This document shows, piece after piece, positions 1-10,894 of a DNA stretch of 64,000 nucleotides. The notes under the pieces were generated by a model. It had not been told where the DNA came from, searched no databases, and saw nothing but the letters and a program-made list of their open reading frames with translations. Within the stretch, counting starts at the first letter, position 1, and every line of letters begins with the position of its first letter. A program made the translations under genes and the position numbers. The DNA is from Xenoacremonium recifei (lineage: Eukaryota > Ascomycota > Sordariomycetes > Hypocreales > Nectriaceae), in contig WOFQ01000019.1 in assembly GCA_012184525.1 (NCBI GenBank), forward strand, positions 62,001 through 126,000, in the 5' to 3' direction.

Positions 1-363
1 ACGTGGAGGCACATGCAATCCTCGTACGGCGAATCCGATACCAATAGCCAGCAAAAGATTGTGCATCCCAGCCTCATGTGGCCCGTCTTTCTACTCGGGG
101 CAGAAACCAACGATGAAGACCGCCGGGTATGGGCCATAGAACAGCTCCAGGCATTGGGTAAATCGAAGCCAGTTTTGCGGCCAGAGAGGCGAGACCACAA
201 CACACTGCCGGCCTTCCGAATGTGCCAAGGAGCGACAAAGAATGCTAAGAGGGCGGCATTGTTGCTTCAGGCTTTGATTCAGAAGCAAAGGGAGATGAAG
301 TGCCGGGTTGATGATAGAGATCTAGCTATGCGGATGTTTGGATGTTATTTTTCCATAGTCTAG
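1..363 (+). CDS. C-terminal end of a fungal transcription factor (5' partial)
   Basis: The frame is open from base 1 and stops at TAG 361-363, so only the last 120 residues of a gene that begins outside the window are present. The segment HPSLMWPVFLLGAE, then an RR.W..EQLQAL stretch, a helix rich in Ala/Leu (AKRAALLLQALIQ) and the terminus DDRDLAMRMFGCYFSIV are what I know from the C-terminus of the fungal-specific transcription factor domain (Fungal_trans_2 type). No DNA-binding domain is visible because the 5' part is missing. It is followed by about 750 bp without a gene and then by another regulator gene on the same strand. The domain type is family knowledge; target genes cannot be inferred. 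Confidence 0.75.
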   Translation, partial: TWRHMQSSYGESDTNSQQKIVHPSLMWPVFLLGAETNDEDRRVWAIEQLQALGKSKPVLRPERRDHNTLPAFRMCQGATKNAKRAALLLQALIQKQREMKCRVDDRDLAMRMFGCYFSIV

Positions 364-1115
364 TTGGCCAAGGTGAAATCTACCGGCATTACGGGAATCC
401 GTTCTCGCTCATAATAATTGACGAGAGCTACCCACTCCGTGAATTTATTAGCGCCAAAGGTTTCCCAAGATCCAATGGTGGATCAAATTAATTTCCCCGG
501 GGACAAAGATTGCAGAGCATAGTTCGTTCAGTGGTTGAACTTGACCTGGCCCCGGGAGCGGAATCCCGTTCCTCCGTACGGGCATGATATATTACCCAAC
601 AAAATGTTAAGTTGGCCATCATTCACAGCGAAAAAAAAAAATTCGTTAAAGGAAAGAAATACTAATGGAAAAAATGCCCTGGATTCTTGTGGCGCATGTT
701 TAAGCTATTATCTAGAACTTCTGATTTTATGTGCGTTCGAAGCTTTGGCCCATACATGAAATTGGCCTTCAACTATGAATGGTCCGGCAACCGCTCTACT
801 TCGAGTACCCCAATACTTTCCAACATGCGTTGGGAAGATCACGATCTGCTCTTCCCCGAGATAAGTAAACGGATTGAATATGCATGACTTCGATTGAGCT
901 GAGCTCGAATGTCCCTTTAGTACAGCAGTAGCATCATACGATCGGCTATTGGCTAGCTGCGTCATTACTGGGCTGACATGCATGCCAGAGCGGCGTCAGG
1001 ATCAGTGAACTAGACCTAAGCTGACTCCGCTGGCCCAAATCCAGAAACGTAAACTTGACACCGCCATCGCATTACTCACGCAACAGCATTTTGCTCGACG
1101 ATTTCCCTCAGCATC
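364..1115. other. Intergenic region
   Basis: No convincing gene. The short open frames on both strands have no recognisable domains and no splice structure. It contains the 3' flank of the first gene and the promoter of the next. A poly-A run of 11 bases lies near 631. Confidence 0.6.
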
Positions 1116-3134
1116 ATGACAATGGATGCCGACATCAATCGGCCAAAGGGTCTTAAAGCCTGCGGTCCATGTGCCAGCGCAAAGGCGCGCTGCGACTGGA
1201 TACACGGCCAGCCACGATGCAAGAGGCAAGTAATGATGGAAGACCGTGAGTTTCGAAGCCAGGTGCAATGCTGTCTAACACCGTCCCGATCTCTAGATGT
1301 GACAGACTCGATAGGGACTGCAAAGTTCAACCTAAAGGAAGCCATAGCCGAGCCTCCAGAGGTCCGTCGCAAGCATATGCGCGAGAGTATGTTCTCTGAG
1401 ACGAGAAACCACATGTTGAACTTCTAATCTGAAGCCAAATAGCGACATGCAACGACTAGAGTCCAAATTCGACTCTGTAGCTCAAATCCTCTCCGCCGCG
1501 AACCAAACAACGCTTGCGATGCACCCAGGGCACTCTGCTTCGTCCAGCCCTCTTCCCCCTCCGAGCCCATTCCCATTCTCACTCTTGCAACAGCCATTCT
1601 CGCCAGAGACAAAGATATTGGCATCTAGTTTGCTTCATTTATATCAAACGGAGTTCGCTCCATTGTTCCCTTTCGTGGCTGTCCCGCTTGAAGTCACGCC
1701 AGAGGGTCTGCTCAATGACAAGCCGTTACTTTACTTAGCTATTATGATGGCCACTTGCCAAAGTGATCTAGACGCTCAGACATTACTGGCTACCAAGTTT
1801 CGAGAGGAAATTGGCCGTAGGTTCTTCATTGATGGAGAAAAGAGTGTTGATCTACTACAGGGCATACAAGTGTACTTGGCATGGTAAGTTAAAGAGAAAG
1901 ATTTTTCGGGGCAATTTCTTACTTGAAAATCATAAGGCACCACCATCACATGCATCTGGGAGCTATTATGCTTCAGCTCCTTCATGCTATGATTGCCATT
2001 CTTGTAGAGCTTGGTTGGGATATGGAACCAGCGAACCCGGCAAAGACTATACCTGGAGGCCTAACTGACCTCATCCGTGGTCAAGCACCCCCTCCAGAGA
2101 GAAGCTTAGAAGCTCGAAGGTGTCAACTAGGTGCTTTCTGGCTAAGCTGCATGTAAGTTGTCACAAAACAACGTGATCTTAGCGTCAATCAGACTAACAT
2201 TGTAAAAGGTCTACATGTTACTTACGCGAAGTTCGGGGCTTGAAGTTCAGCGCGTCTATCAATAGCGCCTGCGAAATTATAGACAAAACCCGCGAATTTC
2301 CCTCTGATGCCTATCTTGTTCGACTCGTCAGATTACAGCAACTTACAGAGAATATTAGAGAGGCTCTGTACAATCCGGTCGATGAGCCAAATACGATGGC
2401 CACCCCTGTTCTCACAACAGCTTTAACGGGCTTTGAACGGGAAGTGCTTTTGCACCAGCCTGATAATAGCTTGCTGAGCTTACCACAATATTGTAGGTAC
2501 TAGTTGAAATTATATGAGGACTTGACATATCTGACAGGCTGTAGCATTATTAGAAATCTCCTACCAGTCTCTAATAGTTCATCTTCACAAGATTATACTG
2601 GACGATCGAGTAGGAATGACGGGCATGGGGCAATACCAATGGCCATTTAGTGCCACTAGATACTCCACGTATCTAGTCACTTGTCTCAACGCAGCAAAAT
2701 CTCAGCTAGAGAAGTTCGTCGCTTTACCAGAAGCCACAATCTTATCACTACCGCACCCAAACTGGCTCCAAGTCGGCCACGCCATACTCATCCTCTCTCG
2801 CCTCTTAAGTATGGATCCAAATCCATGGGATCCAGAGGTCGCGACTACTGCAGACTTCAGAAAAGTCGCCGAGAGCATCTCGGACAAGATCGAGGCCACA
2901 TCGGCAGCCGGGTTGCAGATGTCGCCTCCAAGATATTTACCCTTCTTGTTCGGAAAATTGAGAAGTACTCTGGCGGAGCTGAGCAGAAGAATAGAGGCCG
3001 CTCATATGCCTACCGCTCAACCCGAACCTGCGGAGTTGAATATGACGGATCTGGGGCCTCAGGAGGGCGTGCTCGATGAGGAGGGAGAGGCGATGTTGCT
3101 CGATCTATTGACAAGCGGAGGGTTTCTATGGTGA
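1116..3134 (+). CDS. Zn2Cys6 fungal-type transcription factor, six exons
   Basis: Exons: 1116-1225, 1297-1386, 1443-1883, 1937-2152, 2209-2492, 2545-3134; 576 residues. The start gives a complete binuclear zinc cluster with Cys at 16, 19, 26, 35, 38 and 45 (CX2CX6CX8CX2CX6C). Intron 1 splits the Arg codon just before the fifth Cys. The only splice that keeps the cluster in frame uses a GC donor (AG|GCAAGT at 1226) and the acceptor ending at 1296, with a CTAAC branch site. A heptad-like linker (MQRLESKFD) follows, then the middle homology region that ends in exon 6 with LLEISYQSLIVHLHK and a WPF motif. Introns 2-5 have GT donors (GTATGT, GTAAGT, GTAAGT, GTAGGT). The next gene on the same strand encodes an alkanesulfonate-monooxygenase-like enzyme, so it could be a pathway regulator, but that is inference. 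Confidence 0.85.
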
Positions 3135-3919
3135 AGGTGAAATGAAGAGTATGGCGGATCAAAGAATGGTTTCTCAAACCTCGGCTGCGAGATAAGGCTT
3201 CCTTGATATGTCAAGCGCCTTCTAGATATCTGGAGATCCGTGTTGTCTCCTACAAGAGATACTGGTGAGCGCTTTCTTGTCACTCCTATACGCCTATCCC
3301 ACTATGCCGACGTTACAGAGACCCTCTTATGCCATTTCTTGCAGCTATGGCAAATGATTTCGCAATATCTAGAGCCAATGAGGCTGGATCATCAGGTCTG
3401 CGGATAGGTGCCTCACCATACCCAATCTGCCCACATCTGCATCACGCAAGCGACTATGTGTGCGGAGGCTGCCGGTAATTGGCTCTGATCTGATGTTAGA
3501 GTGTTATGGCCGCGTATGTCCGGCTCTTGGAGGGTGACTATCTGGGGAGGTGGGGAGGGTTGAGATCTTGATGTTGAAGCTTTGATACAATGTGCACGTT
3601 TCGTCTTGGATACAGTGAACAACGCCTCCCAATAGTAAATATTTAGATCACTAATCTGCAACGAAGTCAAGTCGAGGCATCTCAATTTTGTTGTTGACTC
3701 GAAAATTCTACATTCATTATGTCGCAACATTGTCACGCTTCATGGCGTTTCCAACCTCATCCCGAGATCGGCTAAAGTGGTAAGGCGTCATCGTCGAGCA
3801 GTTGTCGCAATGTCACCACATTAATAATTACCACATACAGCGCAACGTATAAGAACAGTCAAAAGTCCGGGAATGATCTGCAATTCCCGCTGCTACGAAG
3901 AAGTAGCACCATAGTCAAA
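3135..3919. promoter_or_regulatory. Intergenic region with the promoter of the luciferase-like monooxygenase gene
   Basis: No gene seen. A weak TATA-like string (CGTATAAG, around 3846) lies about 75 bp before the ATG at 3920. I looked for the fungal sulfur-regulator consensus ATGRYRYCAT and found no clean match. Confidence 0.4.
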
Positions 3920-5062
3920 ATGCCTGCCGAGTTCATTAGCATCACTTTCCCTAACGCCTCCAACGAGCTTAACCCAATCCCGGGTGCTGGAGTTGATCCC
4001 GAGTTCTTGGTCCGCTACGCCAAGAATTTGGATGACTATGGCTTCAACTACACCCTAATTCCCTACGACTCTGGTGGCTTTGACCCATTCACTTTGGGCG
4101 CCACCGTCTTGGCTGTGACCAAGCAGATCAAGGTCGTCATTGCACTTCGTCCCAACACACTATATCCTACCGTCGCAGCCAAAGCTCTAGCAACTCTAGA
4201 CCAGCTGAGCAAGGGCAGAGTTGTCGTGCACTTCATTGCCGGCGGTAGCGACGTTGAACAAGCTCGGGAGGGAGACTATCTTAACAAGGATGAACGCTAT
4301 GCACGTGAGGAAGAGTACATCAAGATCCTCCGTCGGGCATGGCAATCCTCAGAGCCCTTCGACTGGGATGGCAAATACTACAAATTCCAAGACTTCAGCA
4401 ACCGAGTTCAGCCCACAAATGGCCACATTCCCATCTCGGTAGGTGGCTCTTCAGACGAGGCCTACCGCATCGGTGGTTCCCTTGGAGACATCTTCGGTCT
4501 CTGGGGCGAACCTCTTAAGGAGACCAAGGAGCAGATCGACCGCATCTACGCTGAGGCCGAAAAGGCCGGCCGTAAGGACAAGCCTAAGATCTGGGTAACG
4601 TTCCGACCGATCACCGCAGAGACCGAGGAGCTCGCCTGGGCTAAGGCACACCGCACTCTGGATGCGCTCAAGGACAACCGCGCCAAGGGACTTAACCAGA
4701 AGGTCGCTCCTAACGCACCGCCGCCACAAAATGTCGGATCGCAGCGACTGCTTGACATCGCAGCCAAGGGCGAGGTCCAAGACCGCGCTCTATGGTATCC
4801 GACTGTTACGGCTACTAACGCTCGTGGAGCCTCGACGGCTATCGTTGGATCTCATCAGACTATCATTGACTCTCTTCTGGACTACGTCGATCTCGGTGCG
4901 GAGTTGATTTCTATCAGAGGATACGACAACTTCAATGATTCCATTGACTATGGACGTTACATTCTGCCTGGTGTCCGAAAGGGCATTGCAGAGAGGGAGG
5001 AGAAGGCTGCTGCGAATGGTTCCAATGGCCATACGAATGGCGCTGCCACTGCTACTGCCTAA
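3920..5062 (+). CDS. FMN-dependent alkanesulfonate monooxygenase-like protein (bacterial-luciferase fold)
   Basis: Intronless, 380 residues, the usual length for SsuD-type enzymes. The N-terminus (VDPEFLVRYAKNLDDYGF), the stretch VVIALRPNTLYPTVAAKALATLDQLSKGRV, HFIAGGSDVEQAREGDYL, and RVQPTNGHIPISVGGSS are typical of the luciferase-like monooxygenase family (PF00296), specifically the alkanesulfonate/dimethylsulfone branch. Such enzymes use reduced FMN and O2 to release sulfite from organosulfonates; a partner flavin reductase is not seen nearby. The last 20 residues are a low-complexity Asn/Gly/Ala tail. The PaiB-like flavin-binding protein follows in convergent orientation, and a sulfatase lies 10 kb further on, which would fit sulfur scavenging. 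Substrate assignment within this broad family is uncertain. Confidence 0.85.
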   Translation: MPAEFISITFPNASNELNPIPGAGVDPEFLVRYAKNLDDYGFNYTLIPYDSGGFDPFTLGATVLAVTKQIKVVIALRPNTLYPTVAAKALATLDQLSKGRVVVHFIAGGSDVEQAREGDYLNKDERYAREEEYIKILRRAWQSSEPFDWDGKYYKFQDFSNRVQPTNGHIPISVGGSSDEAYRIGGSLGDIFGLWGEPLKETKEQIDRIYAEAEKAGRKDKPKIWVTFRPITAETEELAWAKAHRTLDALKDNRAKGLNQKVAPNAPPPQNVGSQRLLDIAAKGEVQDRALWYPTVTATNARGASTAIVGSHQTIIDSLLDYVDLGAELISIRGYDNFNDSIDYGRYILPGVRKGIAEREEKAAANGSNGHTNGAATATA

Positions 5063-5456
5063 GCGTATAGATCACCTAGGGCTTTCGTAATGGGTGGCTG
5101 TGCCTCTCATGAACTTTAGTGTATATATCATTTAATGAAAGTGATCATCAAACTATTACTCTGGCATATAACCCTCGATAATTCTGTCACTCAAGTACCC
5201 AAAAACTAGTTCTCTTCAGAGCTGGCTATGATCAAGAATGAATCTTGGCCTAGACCCTGTTCTAAAGTACACAAAGGATATCGGTTTAGTTTTCGTTTTC
5301 CAAATATAGATTCGCTATTTCTATGTTCCAGTCCAGCCTCGTTTCCAAACGCCTCTTCGGGGTATAACATGCATCAAATATCATCAACAGAAGATTGGTC
5401 CTCAAGAAAACCACACTCTGTGCCCCGAAACCCTCCTAAAACTACGATATTGGCTC
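5063..5456. other. Convergent intergenic region
   Basis: Shared 3' flank of two convergent genes. Nothing recognisable beyond AT-rich 3' sequence. Confidence 0.6.
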
Positions 5457-6227
5457 TCAAGCAGCAGCCTTCTTAGCATCGAGCTGTTCTCCCCGCTGCT
5501 GCACCGTCTTACCCACCCCCTTCGCCATTTCTGACGACAAGCTCTCAAAGCCCTTGACAACACCATCTCGGTCCCCCTTGCCCATCTCCTGACTCATCTT
5601 GAACTTGCCTTCCATCGTATGAATCTCAATCTCAATGCCAATAACCGCCTTCTTCATGATTTCGATGTACTTCTCGGGCGCATCCGCCACCTTCCACTCC
5701 TCAGGCGCATCACCACCAACATAGCCCATCGTCTTCGTCTCTGTGTGGTGGCTCAAGGCCTCCATCTGCTTCTGCAAGAACTGTGACGTTTCCTCAGCCT
5801 TGCTGTCGAAAAAGACCTTCATTCTGCCGTAGACCTGCACGGCGGCGTAGTTCCATGTCGGGACGACCTTGGCAGTGCTAGGCTTTGTCTCGACATAGAA
5901 CTTGGGCGTGACATAATGGTGGTGCAGTCCATTGAAGATGACTAGCACGTCGCGCTCCAGAATGTTGCCCTCGGTGGGCTTTGCAGTAAGAGCCTCGATC
6001 ATGGATTTGCTTTGAGGATTTTGTCGCGCCATGTGGCCACGAAGGATACCCATCTCAGTTTCGCTCGATTCATCCTTAACATCCAATATGAAAGGAATAT
6101 GACTGGACTGGAGCAGGGGATATGTCTCAGAGTCGACGGCAGTAGTCAACATTCCCAACGGGTTGTCGTGGATGAGTTGGCGCAGGACGCGTAAGTCCTC
6201 CTCTTGGTGAATGCTGCGGATATACAT
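5457..6227 (-). CDS. PaiB-like FMN-binding split-barrel protein
   Basis: Single exon, 256 residues. It starts MYIRSIHQEEDLRVLRQLIHDNPLGML, and continues with SHIPFILD, GHMARQNPQ, VLVIFNGLHHHYVTPKFY and VVPTWNYAAVQVYGR. These blocks are characteristic of the FMN-binding-2/PaiB family (PF04299), whose bacterial members were named as regulators of degradative enzymes and whose fungal members are usually annotated as negative transcriptional regulators. There is no DNA-binding motif, so a direct regulatory role is doubtful; a flavin-linked oxidoreductase or flavin carrier role is equally possible. The C-terminal 50 residues are charged and not conserved as far as I know. Its convergent neighbour uses FMN, which may or may not be meaningful. 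Confidence 0.85.
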   Translation of the reverse strand: MYIRSIHQEEDLRVLRQLIHDNPLGMLTTAVDSETYPLLQSSHIPFILDVKDESSETEMGILRGHMARQNPQSKSMIEALTAKPTEGNILERDVLVIFNGLHHHYVTPKFYVETKPSTAKVVPTWNYAAVQVYGRMKVFFDSKAEETSQFLQKQMEALSHHTETKTMGYVGGDAPEEWKVADAPEKYIEIMKKAVIGIEIEIHTMEGKFKMSQEMGKGDRDGVVKGFESLSSEMAKGVGKTVQQRGEQLDAKKAAA

Positions 6228-7409
6228 CGTTGCTGAAGGCTCGTTGACTGGAGAGTGAGGCGAGTCGGGGAGTTGCCAAGATGGAATGGGACAAGATATG
6301 TTATCTCTCTTCTACGAAGTCTTTATCGGTAGTTCAGCTTTTATCTCGAGTCCATGTTAGGGCCCTTTCAATGTCTGCTCAAGGGCGCATGGAGAGCGCT
6401 GAGGGTCAGCCAATCGGCTCCCGGCCGAATGACTTTTGGTAAGCGAACAGTGACTAACAGTGACTCAATCCCACACCGGGCCGGTCATTCTAGTGAGCTG
6501 CCAGCGCCCTCGGAGATGCGCACTTCAGAATCAGAGACTAACTGCCAAGTCCAGTTAGCCTGAAGACTTGCTCTCATGTTATTATACTGGTAAAGGTAAG
6601 AATAGGATCCAGAGCTGGAGCACCTGAAGAGGCAACGACACTCGGTTGTCTCCCGTTTCTTATAATTCCAAATAAAGATGAGTACTCTGCAGGAAAACAA
6701 CTCCCGGCGCGCACCCGAGTTGCCTGGTATTGGTGGCTTTCCTGTCAATTTCAACATTCAGAAGCACAGCCCCCACACCGACGTCCCGAAACCCGTCCCG
6801 GTTGGAACCCGCAATGTCGGGCACATCCCCAAAATCCGAATCTGAAGTTGTTGTCGTTCCCGGGACCGTCGCCGGGATCAAGGTTCGCTCCGTCTGGGTG
6901 CCCTCCGTAGGAATGCCGGACATTGGATCCTCATGCGTACTAGAGGTGACCTTTTTGGGGGCCAAAACATCAATGTGAGGGCGAAAGTCTGAGTGGCACC
7001 AAATGCAGGGAACATTCCGTGCGGAGAGGCAGAGCGTAAGTGCGAAACCCCATTCTAGCCGTGAATCCATATCACATGCAGAGAGTATCTTCAGCTGCAC
7101 CCTCGAGGGTTTAAGAACACAGCTTCCTAGTCAACCACGGCCTCATCTTGTGTAGAGAGGGATGCGAAAGAAAGATTTGGACTACCACGCACCTTACCTT
7201 TGCCAGCTAGCAAACACCCAACCCAGCTCAACTTTGTACATTTATTTTGAGTTCCCTAATCTAAGTTCCCTAATCTGTATCCATGCCTATAGCTGCACAT
7301 AAACCATCCTGATTCTTGACCAGTAGTCCAGTTATAAGTGTGCGATAGTCGAAGATCGGATAACCGTTAGTCAAGCTTTAGGAAAAAGGCTTCCATTATA
7401 CTTGCACCT
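6228..7409. other. Intergenic region with one doubtful small ORF
   Basis: No recognised gene. An ATG at 6678 opens a 55-codon frame to TGA at 6843-6845 with a Pro-rich, natural-looking composition, and an overlapping opposite-strand frame runs 6660-7100; neither shows a domain or splice continuation. A small tandem repeat of the 14-mer GTTCCCTAATCTAA occurs near 7251-7278. Confidence 0.4.
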
Positions 7410-8467
7410 TTGTTGTCCCTTGTCCGTAGATGCTCGCCTCTCTTGGAGAAATTGCAATTTTCTACTACAGATATGTAGTTGTAGAACTTAAGGTAAATTT
7501 CACAATATTTTTAGACCTACGTAAGATTTAGCACATGCGAAAACGCGGCGTAGTTTTTTTCACAGCACTTTTAGACGCACGTAAGACCTGATACTTGAAG
7601 CAAGGGTGCGCATGGATTGCTTTAAGGCACACCTGCACAGTAGCTTCTGAGGTCCGTGACCTCCTCTTCACAGCAATTTTAGACCTACACAAGATCTGGC
7701 ACTTGAGCTGGTTGCCTTGCAGACCGTTCACGGACCGCCAGTCACAGCATTTCCAGACTCATGCAAGACCTTTGAGGCTATGGTAAAGATTAGATACCGA
7801 TTCGTCAAGCCTCGAGTGAAAAGTGTCCTTGATGCCTTAGCACATTCTTCTGTCCCTTGTTCGTATCCGTAGATGCTCCTCTTTCTTGGGGAAATCGGAA
7901 GTCTCCGCCACAGATCGGAGACCCAAATACGGACGTCCAAAAATGGCAGGGATATTGGGTTCTCCAATCTGACTTGGCGTCTTCACAGCATTTTTAGACA
8001 TATGCAAGACCTGGCACTTAAGGCCGGGTTGCAAGGGCATGGGGATGGCTTTCTTTTCACAGCATTTTTAGACCTACACAAGATTTAGCACATGGCAAAT
8101 CACGGTGCATGCAACATATCAATTTCACAGCACTTTTAGACGCACGTAAGACCTGACACTAGATGCAAAGGTGCGCATGAATTGCTTCAAGGGACACCTT
8201 AATAGTAGCTTCTGATTGGGCCCATGCCGTGTTCACAGCATTTTTAGACGTACTTGACTTCAATGAAGGACAAGTGACGGTCACTCAGCTTCACAGCATT
8301 TTTAGACATACGCGAGACCTGGCACTTGAAGCTATTGGTCATGAAATTATAGCCTTATATACAGAATTGTCGGTGGCAGTGAGTACAGAACCAGTCCCGT
8401 TTCACATCTAGGGTCATGCAGCTAGCCATCCTGCACGGCAATTTTAGATCCATGCGAGACTTGTGAG
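7410..8467 (+). repeat. Left array of a ~35-bp motif (10 degenerate copies)
   Basis: The core TTCACAGCATTTTTAGAC followed by a variable TACGCAAGACCTGGCA-like tail recurs at 7498, 7559, 7667, 7741, 7982, 8056, 8124, 8232, 8290 and 8433. Copies at 7498 and 8433 are the most diverged; 8232 is shortened. There is also a higher-order duplication: the block with copies 7498-7559-7667 is repeated as 8056-8124-8232, sharing the spacings 108 bp (7559 to 7667, 8124 to 8232) and spacer sequence such as GTGCGCATG.ATTGCTT. Upstream of each block lies a shared string TGTCCCTTGT (7414 and 7852) followed by CCGTAGATGCTC. No open frame fits. The same motif in opposite orientation forms an array at 12379-12685. 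Confidence 0.85.
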
Positions 8468-9162
8468 GAAACGACGAAGGTTCTAGAACATCCCGAGCAG
8501 AGCTCCAGTAGTTCAGATGGTGTTTCACCACAGCGAGCAAGCAATCATAGATTCGATGGGAGTTATGGACCCAATAGCCTTGATTCTCATTACATGCCAC
8601 ATAATTCGCTGTTTTACATCAAATCCCGTCCCTCCCTCCCACTCGGCCGACATCCGGCTCTTCTCGGCCCCGACCCCGCACGTGGCACCGGCGATTGGAC
8701 CTCCGTCCCAACCCGGAGCCGCCGCCGCCTCTCCTCCTCCGGCCCATCACCAACACCTCTCTCACAAGACTCACATTCACGTGAACCAGCCGCCCCTCAC
8801 AAGCCAGCAATCCCCCACGCCCTCTGACAAACGCCCATCACCCAAAAGCCCGCGAATCAGCGGCCCCACGTGTCCGGCGCCTGACGGGTCTTAAGCGGGC
8901 CGCTAGACGGGGCGTGCCAGCGAGTGAGAGGGGCTGGAAGTGCAATGTGAGCGCTTGGCGAGAGGTTTACGGTTGCGTGCATATCGAGAATCTGGGAGGG
9001 GAGGTGGGGGTTCGTGTTCGAGAAGTGACGAGAACATGAGGGGTATAAACACGGCGGGAGGGGACGCAGGGTCTGAGACGAACATGCTCGCTCGCTCTTC
9101 TCGAGATGTCAAGGTAAATATAATCCGTTTTGCTTCGTTTGCTTCTCGAGCCGTGATTCGCA
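8468..9162. promoter_or_regulatory. Intergenic region and GC-rich promoter of the small membrane protein gene
   Basis: No gene supported. From about 8630 the sequence is C-rich on the plus strand, a composition common in promoters of constitutively expressed fungal genes; several overlapping frames there are side effects of that composition. Confidence 0.4.
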
Positions 9163-9600
9163 ATGGAGAAAGTCGGCATCCTCACTGCCTCTCGCGTCGA
9201 GCCGGGCGTGGCCATCATCCCGCGCTCCGATATCATCAGACTGCTCGCCCCGGCTCTTGATTTCGCGCTTCACTTCCAAACCATCATCTCCTCGTTGTCC
9301 GTGTTTCTCTGTACGCGGGCCTGGCTTGTGTCCTACATCACCCTCGCTGCTGCGCTCTACGTGAGCAAGATCGTCGCCATCCAGGCCTTCGTCATGACTC
9401 GGTTCAGCGCCCTCCACGGAGGCAAGGTGGTTGCCAGTGCGTGGAATTCGAAGAGAGTCCAGGCACTGCGGGACAAGCTGTGGTATGAGCTGGCCATCTG
9501 GGTGCTCGGCAGTGGCAACACCGTGATCCTGATGCTCTTCTGGCCTGGCTGGTGGGTGCTTGGCGGAACCACTTGGGCGCTGTGGCTGCTCTTTGGATGA
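9163..9600 (+). CDS. Small uncharacterised membrane protein
   Basis: Intronless, 145 residues. I do not recognise a named family. Two hydrophobic segments lie at about residues 33-55 and 57-77, followed by a basic, polar stretch (about 85-105, SAWNSKRVQALRDK), then two more hydrophobic segments rich in Trp at about 108-126 and 128-145, so a four-helix membrane protein is likely. The protein ends directly after the last hydrophobic stretch (WLLFG). The Kozak context is good (CGCAATGG). It converges with the XAP5 gene, with only about 130 bp between the stop codons. The reading frame has coding-like composition and fungi often carry such short membrane proteins, but function is unknown. Confidence 0.65.
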   Translation: MEKVGILTASRVEPGVAIIPRSDIIRLLAPALDFALHFQTIISSLSVFLCTRAWLVSYITLAAALYVSKIVAIQAFVMTRFSALHGGKVVASAWNSKRVQALRDKLWYELAIWVLGSGNTVILMLFWPGWWVLGGTTWALWLLFG

Positions 9601-9729
9601 GCCCCTTCAACATGGTGAGAGGGTCGTGATCGTGACCCGTGAATGTTTCAACAACATGTGCATGCCGACAGAAGTGACAACACCGTGACGAAGACGTCGG
9701 CATACGACTGACTGACGAAACAACCACCT

Positions 9730-10894
9730 TCACCTCGAGAAGAAATACGCATTCCCGCCCGTGTCCCTCCGCACCTCGGCCGAATAATCCTTCTCCGGGT
9801 CGAAATCCTGCCACGAACTCGCCGGATAGATGTGCTTGTTCTTCTCGTACCATCGCCGGTCGACAACCTTGGTGAGCATCGGATCGTCGCCCGCACCCTC
9901 GAGGGTGTTGATGTCGGGAAGCGCCTTTACGGCTGCCGCTTTCGATTCGATCGTCGTCAGAGGATTGGAGGTGCTATCGTCACCGCTCGATTCAGGCTTG
10001 GCCGGTGCCTCGGCGCTGTAGTCGAAGATGCGGTGGCCGCCAGGGCCAAGGCTCTTGTTCATGGCAAAGAAGTAGAAATCATAGTGCTATAGAGCTGTTA
10101 GAAGGAGTTGAATAGACATAAACATGTTGCATTAGACTCACATGTGGAATAATCACTTGCCCGCGCACCAGCATGAGATCGTCGACGCCAACTCTCGCCC
10201 ATTCCCTTCGCGCGTTTGCTTTCTCGCCAACACCCAGCTCGGCGCCAACCTTCCGGCTCTTGTCGAGGAACACCCACACAAAGTCGCCCTTCTTGACGCG
10301 GACGGTGCCGCCGGGTATGTTGCTGCCGTCATAGAAGACAAAGGGAATCGCAATCTCGGTGGCCTTGACTGCGGCCTGGAGGACAAGGAACTCGCGCCGC
10401 AGCGTCTCCCGTTCAGCAGCCTCCTTTCGCAGCGCCGACTTGGTCATGGCCTTGGGCACGACGCCCACCGACGCATTGGCCTTGAACTTAGTCTTCCCGT
10501 CGCTCTCGTTCTCGTCTGCGTCGGTCGTCTTGGCCTTAACCTTGGGCTTCACCAGTGCCGGCCCGCCATCCTCCTCCTGCTCCTCCTCGTCATCGCCAAA
10601 CGACAGCAGCTTCTTGGCCGGCTTCTTCTTCTTCAGCTTCTTCGCCTGCCTCACGCCGCTGCCGCCGCCGCCCGAGTCACTGCCAGCGTTGTCAGGGGTG
10701 CCCGTCAGCGAGCGATCTGGTGTGGACGTGCCTGAGAAGGCGGCCTCGCGGGCCTCGCGCTCCTGTTGTTCGAGGACTTCGGCGCGGCGCTTGCGGTAGT
10801 CGGAGAGCGCGACGAGACCGACCGTGTTGGTCGAGAGCCGCTGATGAGTCGTCTTGTTCTGCGGCGCGAAGCGCGACGAGCCTTGATCCGACAT
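9730..10894 (-). CDS. XAP5/FAM50 domain protein
   Basis: Two exons: 10894-10142 and 10086-9730; intron 10087-10141 (GTGAGT..CTATAG); 369 residues. N-terminal residues carry a basic coiled region (YRKRRAEVLEQQEREAREAA), then low-complexity acidic and Lys-rich stretches. The XAP5 domain begins around residue 170 with IPFVFYDGS, the VKKGDFVWVFLDKSRK block, RVGVDDLMLVRG, then the splice joins IIPH to HYDFYFFAMN. It ends with RRWYEKNKHIYPASSWQDFDP, the hallmark of the family (PF04921). FAM50/XAP5 proteins are nuclear and linked to spliceosome C-complex function and to the plant XCT clock regulator. The domain is complete. It is a conserved single-copy type of gene, so its position inside the two motif arrays argues that this is native chromosome rather than foreign cargo. 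Confidence 0.92.

Noticed and set aside
6660..7100. 146-codon minus-strand protein gene
   Set aside because: No domain, no conserved features, and composition fits neither strand's neighbours.
7498..8467. CRISPR-like appearance (repeats with unique spacers)
   Set aside because: The repeats are degenerate, the spacers vary from about 20 to 200 bp, there are no cas genes, and the genome is fungal.
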